DNA from: an uncultured Pseudomonadota bacterium
GTDB lineage: Bacteria > Pseudomonadota > Gammaproteobacteria > Methylococcales > Methylomonadaceae
Reading direction: 5' to 3'
Length of the DNA: 64,000 nt
NCBI GenBank assembly: GCA_903848935.1
Contig: CAINHO010000033.1
Location: 1 to 64,000 of the forward strand
In this document: positions 54,655 through 63,838 of the stretch, one piece after another
Position numbering within the stretch: position 1 is the stretch's first letter
How the letters are laid out: every line of letters starts with the position of its first letter
Notes under the pieces: generated by a model
What the model was told of the DNA's origin: nothing
Databases searched by the model: none
What the model saw: only the letters and a program-made list of their open reading frames with translations
Position numbers and translations under genes: made by a program

Positions 54655-57348
54655 ATGTCTACGAACCAAGAATACGTCTTAACCGACACGGATTTGATTG
54701 TATCTAAAACCGATTTGAAAGGAATTATCACTTATGCCAATGAGGATTTCATTCGCATTAGCGGCTTTTCAAAAAAAGAGTTAATCGGTTCTCCACACAA
54801 CATTGTACGCCATGCCGATATGCCGAAAGCGGTGTTTGCCGATTTGTGGAAAACGATAAAATCCGGCAATTCGTGGACAGGTCTCGTCAAAAATCGGACG
54901 AAAGATGGCGGTTTCTATTGGGTTCGCGCCAATGCAATGCCACTTTTAGAAAATGGTAAGCTCGTCGGTTATATATCTTTTAGAAGTAAACCCTTGTTGG
55001 AAGAAATTAGTGGCGCAGCTAATTTATATCGTGAAATCCAATCCGGTCGCAGCAAAGCCAGACTCGATGCGGGCGAAGTGATTGTACCGAGTTTCACTAA
55101 AGCGATTTGCAGAACATTCAATAACATTACCGTTAAATCAAAACTGGTCATTTTAATCACCATTTCGTTATTATCGATTGCAGGAATTGCGGGTTACGGT
55201 GCTTACGGAATAGACATCATTAAATCGGTCACGAACGTTAATATAAATGAAGTGGATGGACACTCAAAAGGCATCAATTTGTCGCGGTCGATTCAAGTAG
55301 ATTTCAAAACCCAAATTCAAGAATTTAAAAATGCTTTAATTCGCGGTCAAGATCCTGCCGCCTTTGCTCAATACACCAAAGCCTTTGACGAACAAGGTGA
55401 AAAAGTGGCTAAAAATTTACATGAGTTACATGAATTGATGGTGAATATGCCCGAAAAAGACATCGTGGCATTGCCTGAAATTGCACTTAAAAATCACGCC
55501 GAACTGACAGCAAAATATCACGACGCACTTAAATCTTATCAATCCGATAATATCGCCAGCATTATGACGGTCGATGCGCTAGTAAAAGGCATTGATAGAA
55601 CCTTCATCAGCGACATTGAAAAATTAGTCAATTTTAATCAAACGGAAATCGAAAAACATATTGGAGAGGGTAGAGCCATTGCAGTAGATGTTGCCGAACA
55701 GTTTCAACAATCTGTGATTTTCATTGGTTTATCAATTGCGTCAGTGTTACTCGTCTTTTCAATTGCGACATTATTTAGCATTATCAGACCAATTGCTCGT
55801 GCGACGCTTTTGATAAAACAAACGGCTGATGGCGATAAAATTCACGTCAACGAATTTTCTAAAAATGAGCTAGGACAATTGATGCAAAGTATCAAGATGC
55901 TGGGCATTAAGTTTGGCTTTGAAGCCGCCGAAGATAAACGAGCTAATAATGAAATGTTGCGAATCAAAATGGCATTAGACGAAGTGACCATACCTGTCAC
56001 GTTGTCGAACTCACAACGCGAATTGATTTATATGAACAAAGCGGGTTTGACATTGTGGAAAAGAATGGAAGATAAAATTGCAGATAGAATCAAAGGCTAC
56101 ACTGTCGAAAGTATGTATGGAAATTTGCTCGGTTCTTATCTCGAAACAGATGTAGATAAAGCTATGTTTGGTGATCAGATTAAAGGCGTAAAAATCATGG
56201 ATTTGAAATTAGGTGGTCGAAACATTCAAGCTACGATTGTGTCGATTTATAATGAACAGGATGTTTATATTGGACGTGCGACACAGTGGAACGATAGAAC
56301 AACCGAATTGGCGTTAGAAAAACAAATTTCACGCATTGTTTCTGAGGCGACGACGGGAGATTTCCACGGACGTATTCAAGCACAAACTTCTAACGTCTTT
56401 TTTCAACAATTGGTCAAAGGTTTGAATTTATTGCTCGAAACGTGCGAAAAAAATTATGGTGATATTGCGGATATTTTCGACGCGCTTTCGCATGGTGATT
56501 TAACCCACAAAATTACGAATCAATACACCGGCGAATTTGAAAACATTAAAAATAATGCCAATAACACGGTTTATAAATTGACTGAAATCGTTGACCAAAT
56601 CAAAGGCATTACCCGCAATGTTAAAGATAGCTCGACAGAAATTGCAATGAGTAGCGGAAATTTAGCGGGTCGCACGAATTCTCAAGCAGCAGCGATTGAA
56701 GAAACAGCGGCGAGTATGCACGAATTAACATCCACTGTTGATTCAAATACCGACAATGCAAATCACGCGAATGATTTTGTAATTGGTGCATCAAACAATG
56801 CCACGCGCGGTGTGGACGTGATTCGCCGCGTGGTCACAACGATGGAAGATATTCGAGAATCGTCACGCAAAGTGGTAGATATTATTTCGGTAATTGACGG
56901 CATTTCGTTTCAAACCAACATTTTAGCGTTGAACGCGGCGGTTGAAGCGGCGCGTGCCGGTGAACAAGGACGCGGTTTTGCGGTGGTTGCCACAGAAGTG
57001 CGGAGTTTAGCGCAACGAGCGGCAGCGGCGGCCGGTGAAATTAAAACCTTGATTAACGATTCAGTCGAAAAAATCGAAGACGGTAGCAAATTAGTTGTTG
57101 ATGCCGGTCACACGATGGAAGACATTGTCGGTTCAATTCGCACGGTGACGGCAATGATTGGGCAAATCAATGCAGCATCAAATGAGCAAAGTATGGGAAT
57201 TGGGCAAGCCAATAAAGCAATTTTGGAAATGGAAGAAATGACTCAACAAAATGCGATTTTGGTAGAACAATCTGCGGCGACTTCGGATAATTTAAAAAAT
57301 CAAGCAGCAGATCTTTCCAAAGCGGTCGATTATTTTAAAATTGGTTAA
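54655..57348 (+). CDS. PAS-containing methyl-accepting chemotaxis protein (Aer-like)
   Basis: The 897-residue receptor has an N-terminal Aer-type PAS domain ([37 protein letters not shown]), two membrane helices (about residues 163-183 and 350-385) around a helical periplasmic domain of about 165 residues, HAMP, a second PAS-like region (about 440-560), and a full MCP hairpin with [20 protein letters not shown] near 755-780. It is closely related to the split PAS and MCP genes at 16977-19119. It is a single forward gene ahead of murU. Confidence 0.94.
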   Translation: MSTNQEYVLTDTDLIVSKTDLKGIITYANEDFIRISGFSKKELIGSPHNIVRHADMPKAVFADLWKTIKSGNSWTGLVKNRTKDGGFYWVRANAMPLLENGKLVGYISFRSKPLLEEISGAANLYREIQSGRSKARLDAGEVIVPSFTKAICRTFNNITVKSKLVILITISLLSIAGIAGYGAYGIDIIKSVTNVNINEVDGHSKGINLSRSIQVDFKTQIQEFKNALIRGQDPAAFAQYTKAFDEQGEKVAKNLHELHELMVNMPEKDIVALPEIALKNHAELTAKYHDALKSYQSDNIASIMTVDALVKGIDRTFISDIEKLVNFNQTEIEKHIGEGRAIAVDVAEQFQQSVIFIGLSIASVLLVFSIATLFSIIRPIARATLLIKQTADGDKIHVNEFSKNELGQLMQSIKMLGIKFGFEAAEDKRANNEMLRIKMALDEVTIPVTLSNSQRELIYMNKAGLTLWKRMEDKIADRIKGYTVESMYGNLLGSYLETDVDKAMFGDQIKGVKIMDLKLGGRNIQATIVSIYNEQDVYIGRATQWNDRTTELALEKQISRIVSEATTGDFHGRIQAQTSNVFFQQLVKGLNLLLETCEKNYGDIADIFDALSHGDLTHKITNQYTGEFENIKNNANNTVYKLTEIVDQIKGITRNVKDSSTEIAMSSGNLAGRTNSQAAAIEETAASMHELTSTVDSNTDNANHANDFVIGASNNATRGVDVIRRVVTTMEDIRESSRKVVDIISVIDGISFQTNILALNAAVEAARAGEQGRGFAVVATEVRSLAQRAAAAAGEIKTLINDSVEKIEDGSKLVVDAGHTMEDIVGSIRTVTAMIGQINAASNEQSMGIGQANKAILEMEEMTQQNAILVEQSAATSDNLKNQAADLSKAVDYFKIG

Positions 57349-57351
57349 TCG

Positions 57352-58026
57352 ATGCAAGTCATGATTTTAGCGGCTGGACGCGGTGAACGAATGCGTCCAT
57401 TGACAAATTCCACGCCCAAACCGTTATTAAAAGCGGCGGGGAAATCGTTAATTGAACGCACGATTGAACAATTGGTTTCGGCGGGATTTACGGAACTGGT
57501 GATCAATCATGCGTATTTAGGCGAACAAATTGAAACTGCGTTGGGCAATGGTTCACAGTTTGGCGCAACGATTGTTTATTCCTCCGAGGGTGAAAATGGA
57601 TTGGAAACGGCGGGCGGCATTATTCACGCCCTGCCCTTAATGAACGATGAGCCGTTTCTGGTGGTGAATAGCGATATTGCGACGAATTTTCCGTTTGCCG
57701 AACTCAAAAAACAGCCTGTGGATTTGGCGCATTTGGTTTTAGTCCCAAATCCTGAGCATCATTTGTCGGGTGATTTTCACATTCATACAAATCAGGGACT
57801 TTCATCGAACGGCGATAACCGTTTTACATTTAGTGGCATCGGGCTTTATTCGCAAGAATTATTCAAAACTGCGCCCAAAAATAGCACCAAACTCGCGCCA
57901 TTATTGCGTTCCGCCATGTTGGAACAGCGTGTAACGGGTCAATTATTCACCGATTTTTGGATGGATATTGGCACACCAGAACGGTTACAAATCCTTGAAA
58001 ATCGCCTCGCACCATCAATCGTTTGA
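57352..58026 (+). CDS. murU: N-acetylmuramate alpha-1-phosphate uridylyltransferase-type nucleotidyltransferase
   Basis: MurU makes UDP-MurNAc in the peptidoglycan recycling route that by-passes MurA. The 224-residue protein has the nucleotidyl-transferase start MILAAGRGERMRPLT, STPKPLLKAAGKSLIE, TAGGIIHALP and the metal-binding VVNSDIATNFPF with FWMDIGTPERL near the end. Length and motifs suit MurU. The usual partner amgK is absent next door, so a related sugar-nucleotide function remains possible. It begins 3 bases after the receptor gene. Confidence 0.82.
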   Translation: MQVMILAAGRGERMRPLTNSTPKPLLKAAGKSLIERTIEQLVSAGFTELVINHAYLGEQIETALGNGSQFGATIVYSSEGENGLETAGGIIHALPLMNDEPFLVVNSDIATNFPFAELKKQPVDLAHLVLVPNPEHHLSGDFHIHTNQGLSSNGDNRFTFSGIGLYSQELFKTAPKNSTKLAPLLRSAMLEQRVTGQLFTDFWMDIGTPERLQILENRLAPSIV

Positions 58027-58099
58027 ATCTATACTTAGCTGTGTCGAAAAATGACGCAATTCAAAACACTCTTAAAATAAAAATAATGAGGATTTCTCA

Positions 58100-58504
58100 A
58101 TGAAAAAAATAGCTTTAGGTTTAGCGGCATTCTTATTCGCCGCAAACAGTTACGCCGCAATGGATCACAGCGGACATGGTGGAATGGGTGGTGGAGGCGG
58201 TGGTTCATCAACGTGTGAAAAAGCGCGATTTGAAAAATTCCAACCCGAAAATTTAGCCAACGTCGCACCCGAATCCGAATTTTCATTCACCGCATTTAAC
58301 GTGCAGAAACCCGAACAAATTGAGGTCAATGTGAAATCACAACCCATTCAAATTACTACCGAAGCACGAGGTGACTTGTATCGTGTCACGGGGAAATTGC
58401 CTGCCGGACTTAGCAACACCACAGCGCGTATCAATATCAAAGCGACAACAAAAGTCGAAAAGTGCAACGGCGAAGGCGGTTGGCTTGTGACGATTGGCGA
58501 ATAA
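58100..58504 (+). CDS. Small secreted protein with Gly/His-rich N-terminus
   Basis: The 134-residue product has a signal peptide (KKIALGLAAFLFAANSYA) followed by MDHSGHGGMGGGGGG, a Met/His/Gly segment that could bind copper, then one predicted beta-rich domain (FSFTAFNVQKPEQIEVNVKS onward) with two cysteines (STCEKA and VEKCNGEGG). I do not recognise a family. AATGAGGATTTC provides a ribosome site. It is followed 3 bases later by rlmJ but probably has its own promoter in the 73-base gap. Metal binding is inference. Confidence 0.7.
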   Translation: MKKIALGLAAFLFAANSYAAMDHSGHGGMGGGGGGSSTCEKARFEKFQPENLANVAPESEFSFTAFNVQKPEQIEVNVKSQPIQITTEARGDLYRVTGKLPAGLSNTTARINIKATTKVEKCNGEGGWLVTIGE

Positions 58505-58507
58505 CGG

Positions 58508-59353
58508 ATGCTAAGTTATCGTCACGCTTTTCATGCTGGAAATTTTGCCGACGTTTTGAAACACGTTGTATTGCTCGAAATACTGGATTATTTGGCGCAA
58601 AAAGAAAAACCGTTTTGCGTGATTGACACACACGCTGGCGCGGGAAAATATGCGTTGGATGGCGATTTCGCCTTAAAAACACACGAATTTGAAACAGGTA
58701 TTTCTCAATTGTGGCAACGTGACGATTTGCCGCCGAGTGTGGCGAATTACGTTAATTTGCAAAAACGCTTTAACGCGAATGGACAATTTAAACACTATGC
58801 GGGATCGCCGTTGTTGATTAAACAATTGCTTCGGGTGAAAGATAAACTGCATTTATTTGAGTTGCATTCGACCGAAGTAGGTTTGTTAAAAATCACCATG
58901 AAACAAGATAAGCGCGTTCAGATTGAACACGCTGATGGTTTAAAAAATAGTTTGGGATTGTTGCCGCCTGTTGAACGACGCGGTTTAGTGTTAATTGATC
59001 CGTCGTATGAAATGAAAAGCGATTATTCGGATGTGGTGAAAACGCTGATTCAAATGCACAAACGTTTTGCGACCGGCACTTACGCGCTGTGGTATCCCGT
59101 GATTGAACGTGGACGAACCGAGGCGTTAGAAGCGGCATTGAAAAAAAGTGGTATTCCAAATATCGCGTTATTTGAATTAGGCATCAACACGGATAATTCG
59201 GGGCGCGGTATGAATGCGAGTGGCATGATTATCATCAATCCGCCGTGGAATTTAGCCGCCACCATGAAAAACGTTTTACCGTGGCTAGCAAAAATTTTAG
59301 GTGAAAATGGGGCGGGCAGTTTTCGGGTTGAAACGTTGGCTGCTGAAAAATAA
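58508..59353 (+). CDS. rlmJ: 23S rRNA adenine-2030 N6-methyltransferase
   Basis: RlmJ methylates A2030 of 23S rRNA with S-adenosylmethionine. The 281-residue protein shows LSYRHAFHAGNFADVLKH, VIDTHAGAGKYAL, HYAGSPLLIKQLLR, and the catalytic VLIDPSYEMKSDY (DPPY-like) segment, plus GRGMNASGMIIINPPW. Length is normal. It converges on ftsX with 3 bases between stops. Confidence 0.95.
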   Translation: MLSYRHAFHAGNFADVLKHVVLLEILDYLAQKEKPFCVIDTHAGAGKYALDGDFALKTHEFETGISQLWQRDDLPPSVANYVNLQKRFNANGQFKHYAGSPLLIKQLLRVKDKLHLFELHSTEVGLLKITMKQDKRVQIEHADGLKNSLGLLPPVERRGLVLIDPSYEMKSDYSDVVKTLIQMHKRFATGTYALWYPVIERGRTEALEAALKKSGIPNIALFELGINTDNSGRGMNASGMIIINPPWNLAATMKNVLPWLAKILGENGAGSFRVETLAAEK

Positions 59354-59356
59354 TGG

Positions 59357-60379
59357 CTACACTTTTAACTGTTTCAATTGCAACTGCACGACCACCCAAG
59401 AACCAGCAACGCCTAATGATGACGCGATAAAAATTAGTGCGAGCGTTTCAAAAAATCCCATGAACAGCAGGTGAAAACTGCTGTTATAAAGCATCGATAA
59501 TTTTTCGACTGGCTGTTTCAAAACCAGCATCATAATCGTGACGATAAACCACGCGCTAATTCCCGAAAAGAAGCCAATCCAAAAACCACTATATAAAAAT
59601 GGTCGCCGTACAAAACTATTCGTCGCGCCAACCAATTTTGCAATCACGATTTCGTCTTTGCGATTGTGTAATTCGAGACGAATTGTGTTGCCAGTGATAA
59701 ATAAGACCGCCAAACTGAGCAAGATCCCCATTAACATTACCGACATTTGCGCCACATCAATCATGAGCTGCAATTTTTTCACCCATTGCATATCGAGTTG
59801 TGCGAAATCGACTTCGCCCGCTTGTTTGAAATTTTCAACCAGCGTTTCGATATTTTGTCCTTCTTCGAGCGAGTTTTTTGGAATCACTTGCAACACAATC
59901 GGCAACGGATTTTTTTCTAACGCCCGCACCGCCTCACCAAAACCGCTAAAATCTTCAAATTCTTTCAACGCTTGTTCTTTGGTAATCACTTTTACGGCTT
60001 GAACACTCGGATCTAATTTAATGCCATTCGCCAATCGATTCGCGCTCGCCAATGACACATCGTCACGCAAAAATAAGGAAATTTGATTGCTACTTTCTAA
60101 ATCAGCGGTTAATTGCTGGACATTTTCAACCAACAAATAAAACCCGCACGCCAAAGAAATTGAAATCGACAGCACGATAATGGTTAAAACGGCATTTAGA
60201 CGCGAAGCAACTAAACGCCCTAAACTCGAAAATAAAGCATGGGCGTGCAAATCACGGTAAGCGCGTAACTTATCCGAAAAATCACCACCCACCATCGACG
60301 TTTGCCTAGGATTTCTCTTCGCTTCAATGATGCGATCATTATTTTTATATTTTGGCGCGTACTTAGATTCGTGATTCAT
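59357..60379 (-). CDS. ftsX: Cell division protein FtsX
   Basis: FtsX forms the membrane part of the FtsEX complex that activates septal peptidoglycan hydrolases. The 340-residue protein has a long cytoplasmic N-terminus (about 70 residues), four membrane helices and the periplasmic loop after helix 1, with TADLESSNQISLFLRDDV, LAVLFITGNTIRLELHNRKDEI and VGATNSFVRRPFLYSG, typical of gammaproteobacterial FtsX. The start overlaps ftsE by 4 bases. Confidence 0.95.
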   Translation of the reverse strand: MNHESKYAPKYKNNDRIIEAKRNPRQTSMVGGDFSDKLRAYRDLHAHALFSSLGRLVASRLNAVLTIIVLSISISLACGFYLLVENVQQLTADLESSNQISLFLRDDVSLASANRLANGIKLDPSVQAVKVITKEQALKEFEDFSGFGEAVRALEKNPLPIVLQVIPKNSLEEGQNIETLVENFKQAGEVDFAQLDMQWVKKLQLMIDVAQMSVMLMGILLSLAVLFITGNTIRLELHNRKDEIVIAKLVGATNSFVRRPFLYSGFWIGFFSGISAWFIVTIMMLVLKQPVEKLSMLYNSSFHLLFMGFFETLALIFIASSLGVAGSWVVVQLQLKQLKV

Positions 60380-61041
60380 GATTCGCCACCTTCTACTAAC
60401 TGCCCATGATCAAGTTTTAACACCCGATGATTGAGTTGTGAAATCAGTGAAATATCGTGCGACGCAATTAAAACAGTTACGCCGATTTGTTTGAATTGTT
60501 CAAATAAGTGCATGATTTCTGCTGACAATTCTGGATCTAGGTTTCCCGTTGGTTCGTCAGCTAAAATCATCAATGGTTTATTCACAATAGCGCGTGCAAT
60601 GCCCACACGCTGTTGCTCGCCACCCGATAATGTGAGCGGATATTTTTTCTCTTTACCGAGCAAACCAACTTTATCTAACGCGGCACGAACACGTTTAGAG
60701 ATTTCACTATAACCATAGCCACCAATAATCAGCGGTAATGCCACGTTATCAAACACCGTGCGGTCGTTAAGTAATTTGTAATCCTGAAAAATCAGCCCCA
60801 TTTTTCGACGAATAAACGGCACTTGATTGGACTTCACGCGACTTAAATTGTAATCACTAAAAGTAATCTGCCCACGATTGCCACGTTCCATCATCGCAAT
60901 CAACTTGAACAATGTGCTTTTACCCGCGCCCGAATGTCCTGTTAAAAACGCAATTTCACCTTTTTCTAAATGAAAACTAACATTCCGCAACACGTCGCCG
61001 ACTTCAGGATAACGCATACTCACATTGTCGAACTTTAACAT
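60376..61041 (-). CDS. ftsE: Cell division ATP-binding protein FtsE
   Basis: FtsE is the ATPase of FtsEX. The 221-residue protein has Walker A GHSGAGKSTLFKLI, signature LSGGEQQRVGIARA, Walker B LMILADEPTGNLD and the switch His in ASHDISL. The start lies 6 bases after the upstream FtsY fusion gene, so ftsY-ftsE-ftsX form one unit. Confidence 0.96.
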   Translation of the reverse strand: MLKFDNVSMRYPEVGDVLRNVSFHLEKGEIAFLTGHSGAGKSTLFKLIAMMERGNRGQITFSDYNLSRVKSNQVPFIRRKMGLIFQDYKLLNDRTVFDNVALPLIIGGYGYSEISKRVRAALDKVGLLGKEKKYPLTLSGGEQQRVGIARAIVNKPLMILADEPTGNLDPELSAEIMHLFEQFKQIGVTVLIASHDISLISQLNHRVLKLDHGQLVEGGES

Positions 61042-61047
61042 GGTCGT

Positions 61048-62742
61048 TTAATCTTTAATAAACAAAGCATTAACAAACGATTCCGCATCGAAATCTTGTA
61101 AGTCTTCAATACTTTCGCCAATACCAATATAACGAATTGGAATGCCAAACTGTTTTGCCAACGCGAAAATTACGCCACCTTTTGCAGTGCCGTCTAATTT
61201 TGTCAACGTCAAACCCGTGAGCGTCACCGCTTCATTGAATAACTTGGTTTGTGAAATCGCATTTTGTCCTGTCCCCGCGTCTAAAACCAATAACACTTCA
61301 TGCGGTGCGGTGTCATCGAGTTTCGCCATGATGCGTTTTACTTTTTTGAGTTCATCCATCAAATTCGATTTCGTTTGCAGCCGTCCCGCCGTGTCCGCAA
61401 TCAAAACGTCGATGCCTTTGGCTTGCGCCGATTGAATGGCATCGAAAATGACAGAAGCCGAATCTGCGCCAGTATGTTGTGCAACAACGTGAATTTGATT
61501 TCGTTCGCCCCACGTTTGTAATTGTTCAACCGCCGCCGCTCGGAACGTATCGCCTGCCGCCAACATGACGCTGTGACCTTGCATTTTTAAACGATTCGCT
61601 AATTTTCCAATTGTGGTCGTTTTGCCCGCGCCATTTACACCGACCACTAAAATCACAAACGGTTTATCTTGTTTTGGAATCGTTAAATTGATGCTACATG
61701 GACGCAAAATATCGAGTAATTCTTCTTTTAAAATCGCTTCCAATGCCGTGCTGTCTTTGAGTTCTGAACGAGTCACACGTTCGTTTAATTTCGCAATAAT
61801 CGCACTTGTCGCTTCAACGCCAACGTCCGCCATCAACAAATTCGCTTCGATTTCTGCAAGCAAATCATCGTTAATCGTTTTCGATAAAGATAACGTTGAA
61901 AATACACCGCCCAGCCCATTTCGGGTGCGTTGCAATTGAACTTTTAAACGTCCATACAATGAATCAGCGGGAACTTCAGCGACAGGTAATTTTGGTTTTT
62001 CAGCTTCGTTTTCGGGTAAAAATGGAAAATCATATTTGCTGTAAAAATGAATCGCAATCAGCGGTAACATTAACAACGTAGCTAACGTCGCATGAATAAC
62101 CGACATCCACCACGGCAAATCTAATCTAATCGTGAGAATGCTTAAACCGATTTGTAAAAATAACAAACCACTCAACCACAATCCTGCTTTGCGTAACGTT
62201 TTCGACGGCGCAGAAGTGACTTGAAACGTAATGCCACTCAAAATTACGAAGCACAATAACGCGCCAGCTCGATGTAACCATGCCAAGGTAATTTGTGCGT
62301 CATAAGCTACCGCGCCGCTGTAATTATTTTGTAACCCGTAAAATAAATTCAGTGCGTTTTCATAATTTAACGCTGGCAACCACGTTCCATTACATTGTGG
62401 AAAACCACGACACGCTAACGCGGCGTGATTCGCGGTTGTCCAATCTCCCAACAGCACTTGAATGAACAACACAATCAACGCGACTTGCACGAACAAACGG
62501 CTTTGCGGTTGCGGCGACAAAATCACTTTCGGATTCAAACGCAAATACAACGCGAACAACAGCCAAAAAAAGCAATTGATTAACAACAATTCGCCCGTCA
62601 CAACAATCGGCATGGTTTGGGGAAGTGATTTATAAAGCGCAGTAAATTCACCAAAATCAATCGGTGATAAACGTACCCATTCGCCGCCAATCAGCATCAA
62701 CAATGATAATACGATGCTAAATCCTGTTATTTTTCTAAACAT
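61048..62742 (-). CDS. ftsY: Fusion of a degenerate heme A synthase (CtaA/COX15) to SRP receptor FtsY
   Basis: One continuous 564-codon frame holds two proteins. Residues 1-240 match CtaA: GGEWVRLS (TM1), LLGDWTTANHAALACRGFPQC with Cys-111 and Cys-117, LAWLHRAGALL with His-157, and VIHATLATLLM with His-217. TM2-TM3 of CtaA are missing, and Glu-51 stands where a heme-ligand His is expected, so the N-terminal heme site is lost. Residues 262-564 are a complete FtsY NG GTPase: GVNGAGKTTT at 368-377, DTAGR at 450-454 and TKLDGTAKGG at 514-523. No start codon with a ribosome site is seen at the junction. The membrane part could replace the usual acidic FtsY A domain as anchor. It is followed by ftsE and ftsX. 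Confidence 0.9.
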   Translation of the reverse strand: MFRKITGFSIVLSLLMLIGGEWVRLSPIDFGEFTALYKSLPQTMPIVVTGELLLINCFFWLLFALYLRLNPKVILSPQPQSRLFVQVALIVLFIQVLLGDWTTANHAALACRGFPQCNGTWLPALNYENALNLFYGLQNNYSGAVAYDAQITLAWLHRAGALLCFVILSGITFQVTSAPSKTLRKAGLWLSGLLFLQIGLSILTIRLDLPWWMSVIHATLATLLMLPLIAIHFYSKYDFPFLPENEAEKPKLPVAEVPADSLYGRLKVQLQRTRNGLGGVFSTLSLSKTINDDLLAEIEANLLMADVGVEATSAIIAKLNERVTRSELKDSTALEAILKEELLDILRPCSINLTIPKQDKPFVILVVGVNGAGKTTTIGKLANRLKMQGHSVMLAAGDTFRAAAVEQLQTWGERNQIHVVAQHTGADSASVIFDAIQSAQAKGIDVLIADTAGRLQTKSNLMDELKKVKRIMAKLDDTAPHEVLLVLDAGTGQNAISQTKLFNEAVTLTGLTLTKLDGTAKGGVIFALAKQFGIPIRYIGIGESIEDLQDFDAESFVNALFIKD

Positions 62743-62748
62743 TTTCTA

Positions 62749-63351
62749 CTAACCAATTTGTGAAATTTTTAAAAGGTGCATCAAATCACTTTTCACGTCA
62801 TACGGATTGAAATTCGGCGCGTATTGCATCATAAAATTGCCAAGTGGATCGACCAGTAACAATACACCTTCGGGAATTTGTCCATTATAAAGCAGGTTCA
62901 GTTTTTCAATGACAGCGGCGTTCGGTTTTAAGCGCAATAAATCGCCATCTTCTTTCCACCAATTCGCGGCGAACTCTTGCGAAACATTTGAATCTAAGAC
63001 CAAAACCGCTCGTCGAGTTCGCACTAATTCTTTGTTTAACATCAAACGCAATTGCCGACTTTTGTAAATCGCGTCTAAACACGTTTCACCACAATCCGAT
63101 TTTGGAATCACATTCACAATCAACCAATGCGCTTCGAGTTCTTTTAAATTGTCCTGCGAAAACGTATCGAAACCTTTGAAATCTGTGCGTTCCGTTGTGA
63201 TAATCGGCGTAATTAACTGCCCGTGATTGGTTGCAGATGAAGTTAATAATTCGGGATTTTTTGCTAAAAACCACGCGATACTGAAAGGAATAATCGACAT
63301 GGCGAAAATTCCAATAATGAGTTGTCTGTTCTTACGTTGTTGGGATGTCAT
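62749..63351 (-). CDS. Cytochrome c oxidase assembly-like thioredoxin-fold membrane protein
   Basis: The 200-residue protein has one N-terminal membrane helix (about 11-30), then a thioredoxin-like domain with SDCGETCLD (Cys-87 and Cys-91, CxxxC as in Sco proteins) and VLLLVDPLGNFMMQYAPNF. In gammaproteobacterial cox clusters a protein of this kind sits between surf1 and ctaA, as here before the CtaA-FtsY fusion (6-base gap). It may chaperone copper or reduce CuA cysteines. The rest of the cox cluster is absent, so this and the CtaA part look like its remnant. Confidence 0.78.
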   Translation of the reverse strand: MTSQQRKNRQLIIGIFAMSIIPFSIAWFLAKNPELLTSSATNHGQLITPIITTERTDFKGFDTFSQDNLKELEAHWLIVNVIPKSDCGETCLDAIYKSRQLRLMLNKELVRTRRAVLVLDSNVSQEFAANWWKEDGDLLRLKPNAAVIEKLNLLYNGQIPEGVLLLVDPLGNFMMQYAPNFNPYDVKSDLMHLLKISQIG

Positions 63352-63369
63352 AAAGTCTCTGTGTGTAGT

Positions 63370-63567
63370 TTAAAAGGCAAAAACGCTCGTTTTTTTGAAA
63401 AACGGGCGGCTACTGTAACCTGATAATAATTCTTGCTTAATTACGCCAATAATTAAAACGCGCTGTGCTGAAATCAAGTCATTTAATTGCTCAACATAAG
63501 CTGAAAAATCTTGATGTTTCGAGCGCAAGGCATACGACCAAATACAACTATCAACTAACACTTTCAA
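63370..63567 (-). pseudogene. Truncated PIN-domain toxin (VapC-like)
   Basis: The 65-residue product begins as a normal PIN-domain ribonuclease (MKVLVDSCIWSYALR, first acidic residue Asp-6; then IKQELLSG with the second acidic residue) but ends after about half of the usual 125-135 residues. The last 12 residues (SRPFFKKTSVFAF) are encoded by the hairpin repeat at 63376-63412. The two C-terminal acidic residues of the active site are missing, so it is probably inactive. Its start overlaps vapB by 4 bases. Confidence 0.75.
63376..63412 (-). repeat. Hairpin repeat A (terminator-like) ending the vapC fragment
   Basis: Read on the reverse strand, CGCCCGTTTTT and AAAAACGAGCG pair with one mismatch around a CAA loop and are followed by TTTTT. 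It is similar to repeat B at 63798-63832 (shared CCGCCC, TTTT, CAAAAAAA and GCG(G)TTTTG blocks, same orientation). It overlaps the vapC 3' end and may stop transcription of the vapBC unit. Confidence 0.7.
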
Positions 63568-63761
63568 GATTTACGTCCTAATTTGTAATCATAATCCGCA
63601 TCGGGGTCTAACGTTCCGAACAACGCGATTATTTTTTGTTGTTTGTGGCGATTGATAAATTCTCGCAACGCCGTGACAACAATATCTTCTTTTGTTTCAA
63701 AATGCCCAATCGCCAAGGCTTCATTGATTAACCTATCTTCAACAGCAATCATAATCGACAT
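63564..63761 (-). CDS. VapB-type antitoxin (DUF2191-like)
   Basis: The 65-residue protein matches the short antitoxins that precede PIN toxins: MSIMIAVEDRLINEALAIGH, then TKEDIVVTALREFINRHKQQ (ribbon-helix-helix-like N-terminus) and a Leu/Asp-rich tail that would bind the toxin. It overlaps the toxin fragment by 4 bases (ATGA), the usual order for vapBC. If the toxin is dead the antitoxin may be a relic or act in trans on other PIN toxins. Confidence 0.75.
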   Translation of the reverse strand: MSIMIAVEDRLINEALAIGHFETKEDIVVTALREFINRHKQQKIIALFGTLDPDADYDYKLGRKS

Positions 63762-63797
63762 AAAAACTCCTAAAATTCAAATCGGATAAGAAAAAAC

Positions 63798-63832
63798 AAA
63801 ACCGCCCGCTTTTTTTGGAAAATGGGCGGTTT
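63798..63832 (-). terminator. Hairpin repeat B, terminator after the right-edge gene
   Basis: AAACCGCCC (63799-63807) pairs with GGGCGGTTT (63824-63832), a perfect 9-bp stem with a 16-base loop. On the reverse strand it is followed by TGTTTTTTC, so it should end transcription of the methyltransferase-like gene. It is a direct relative of repeat A on the other side of vapBC. Confidence 0.75.
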
Positions 63833-63838
63833 CTAAAA

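Noticed and set aside
61940-61965. Internal TTG start that could give an independent FtsY
   Set aside because: The TTG in the linker has no Shine-Dalgarno sequence upstream, and no ATG or GTG with one is present before the N domain.
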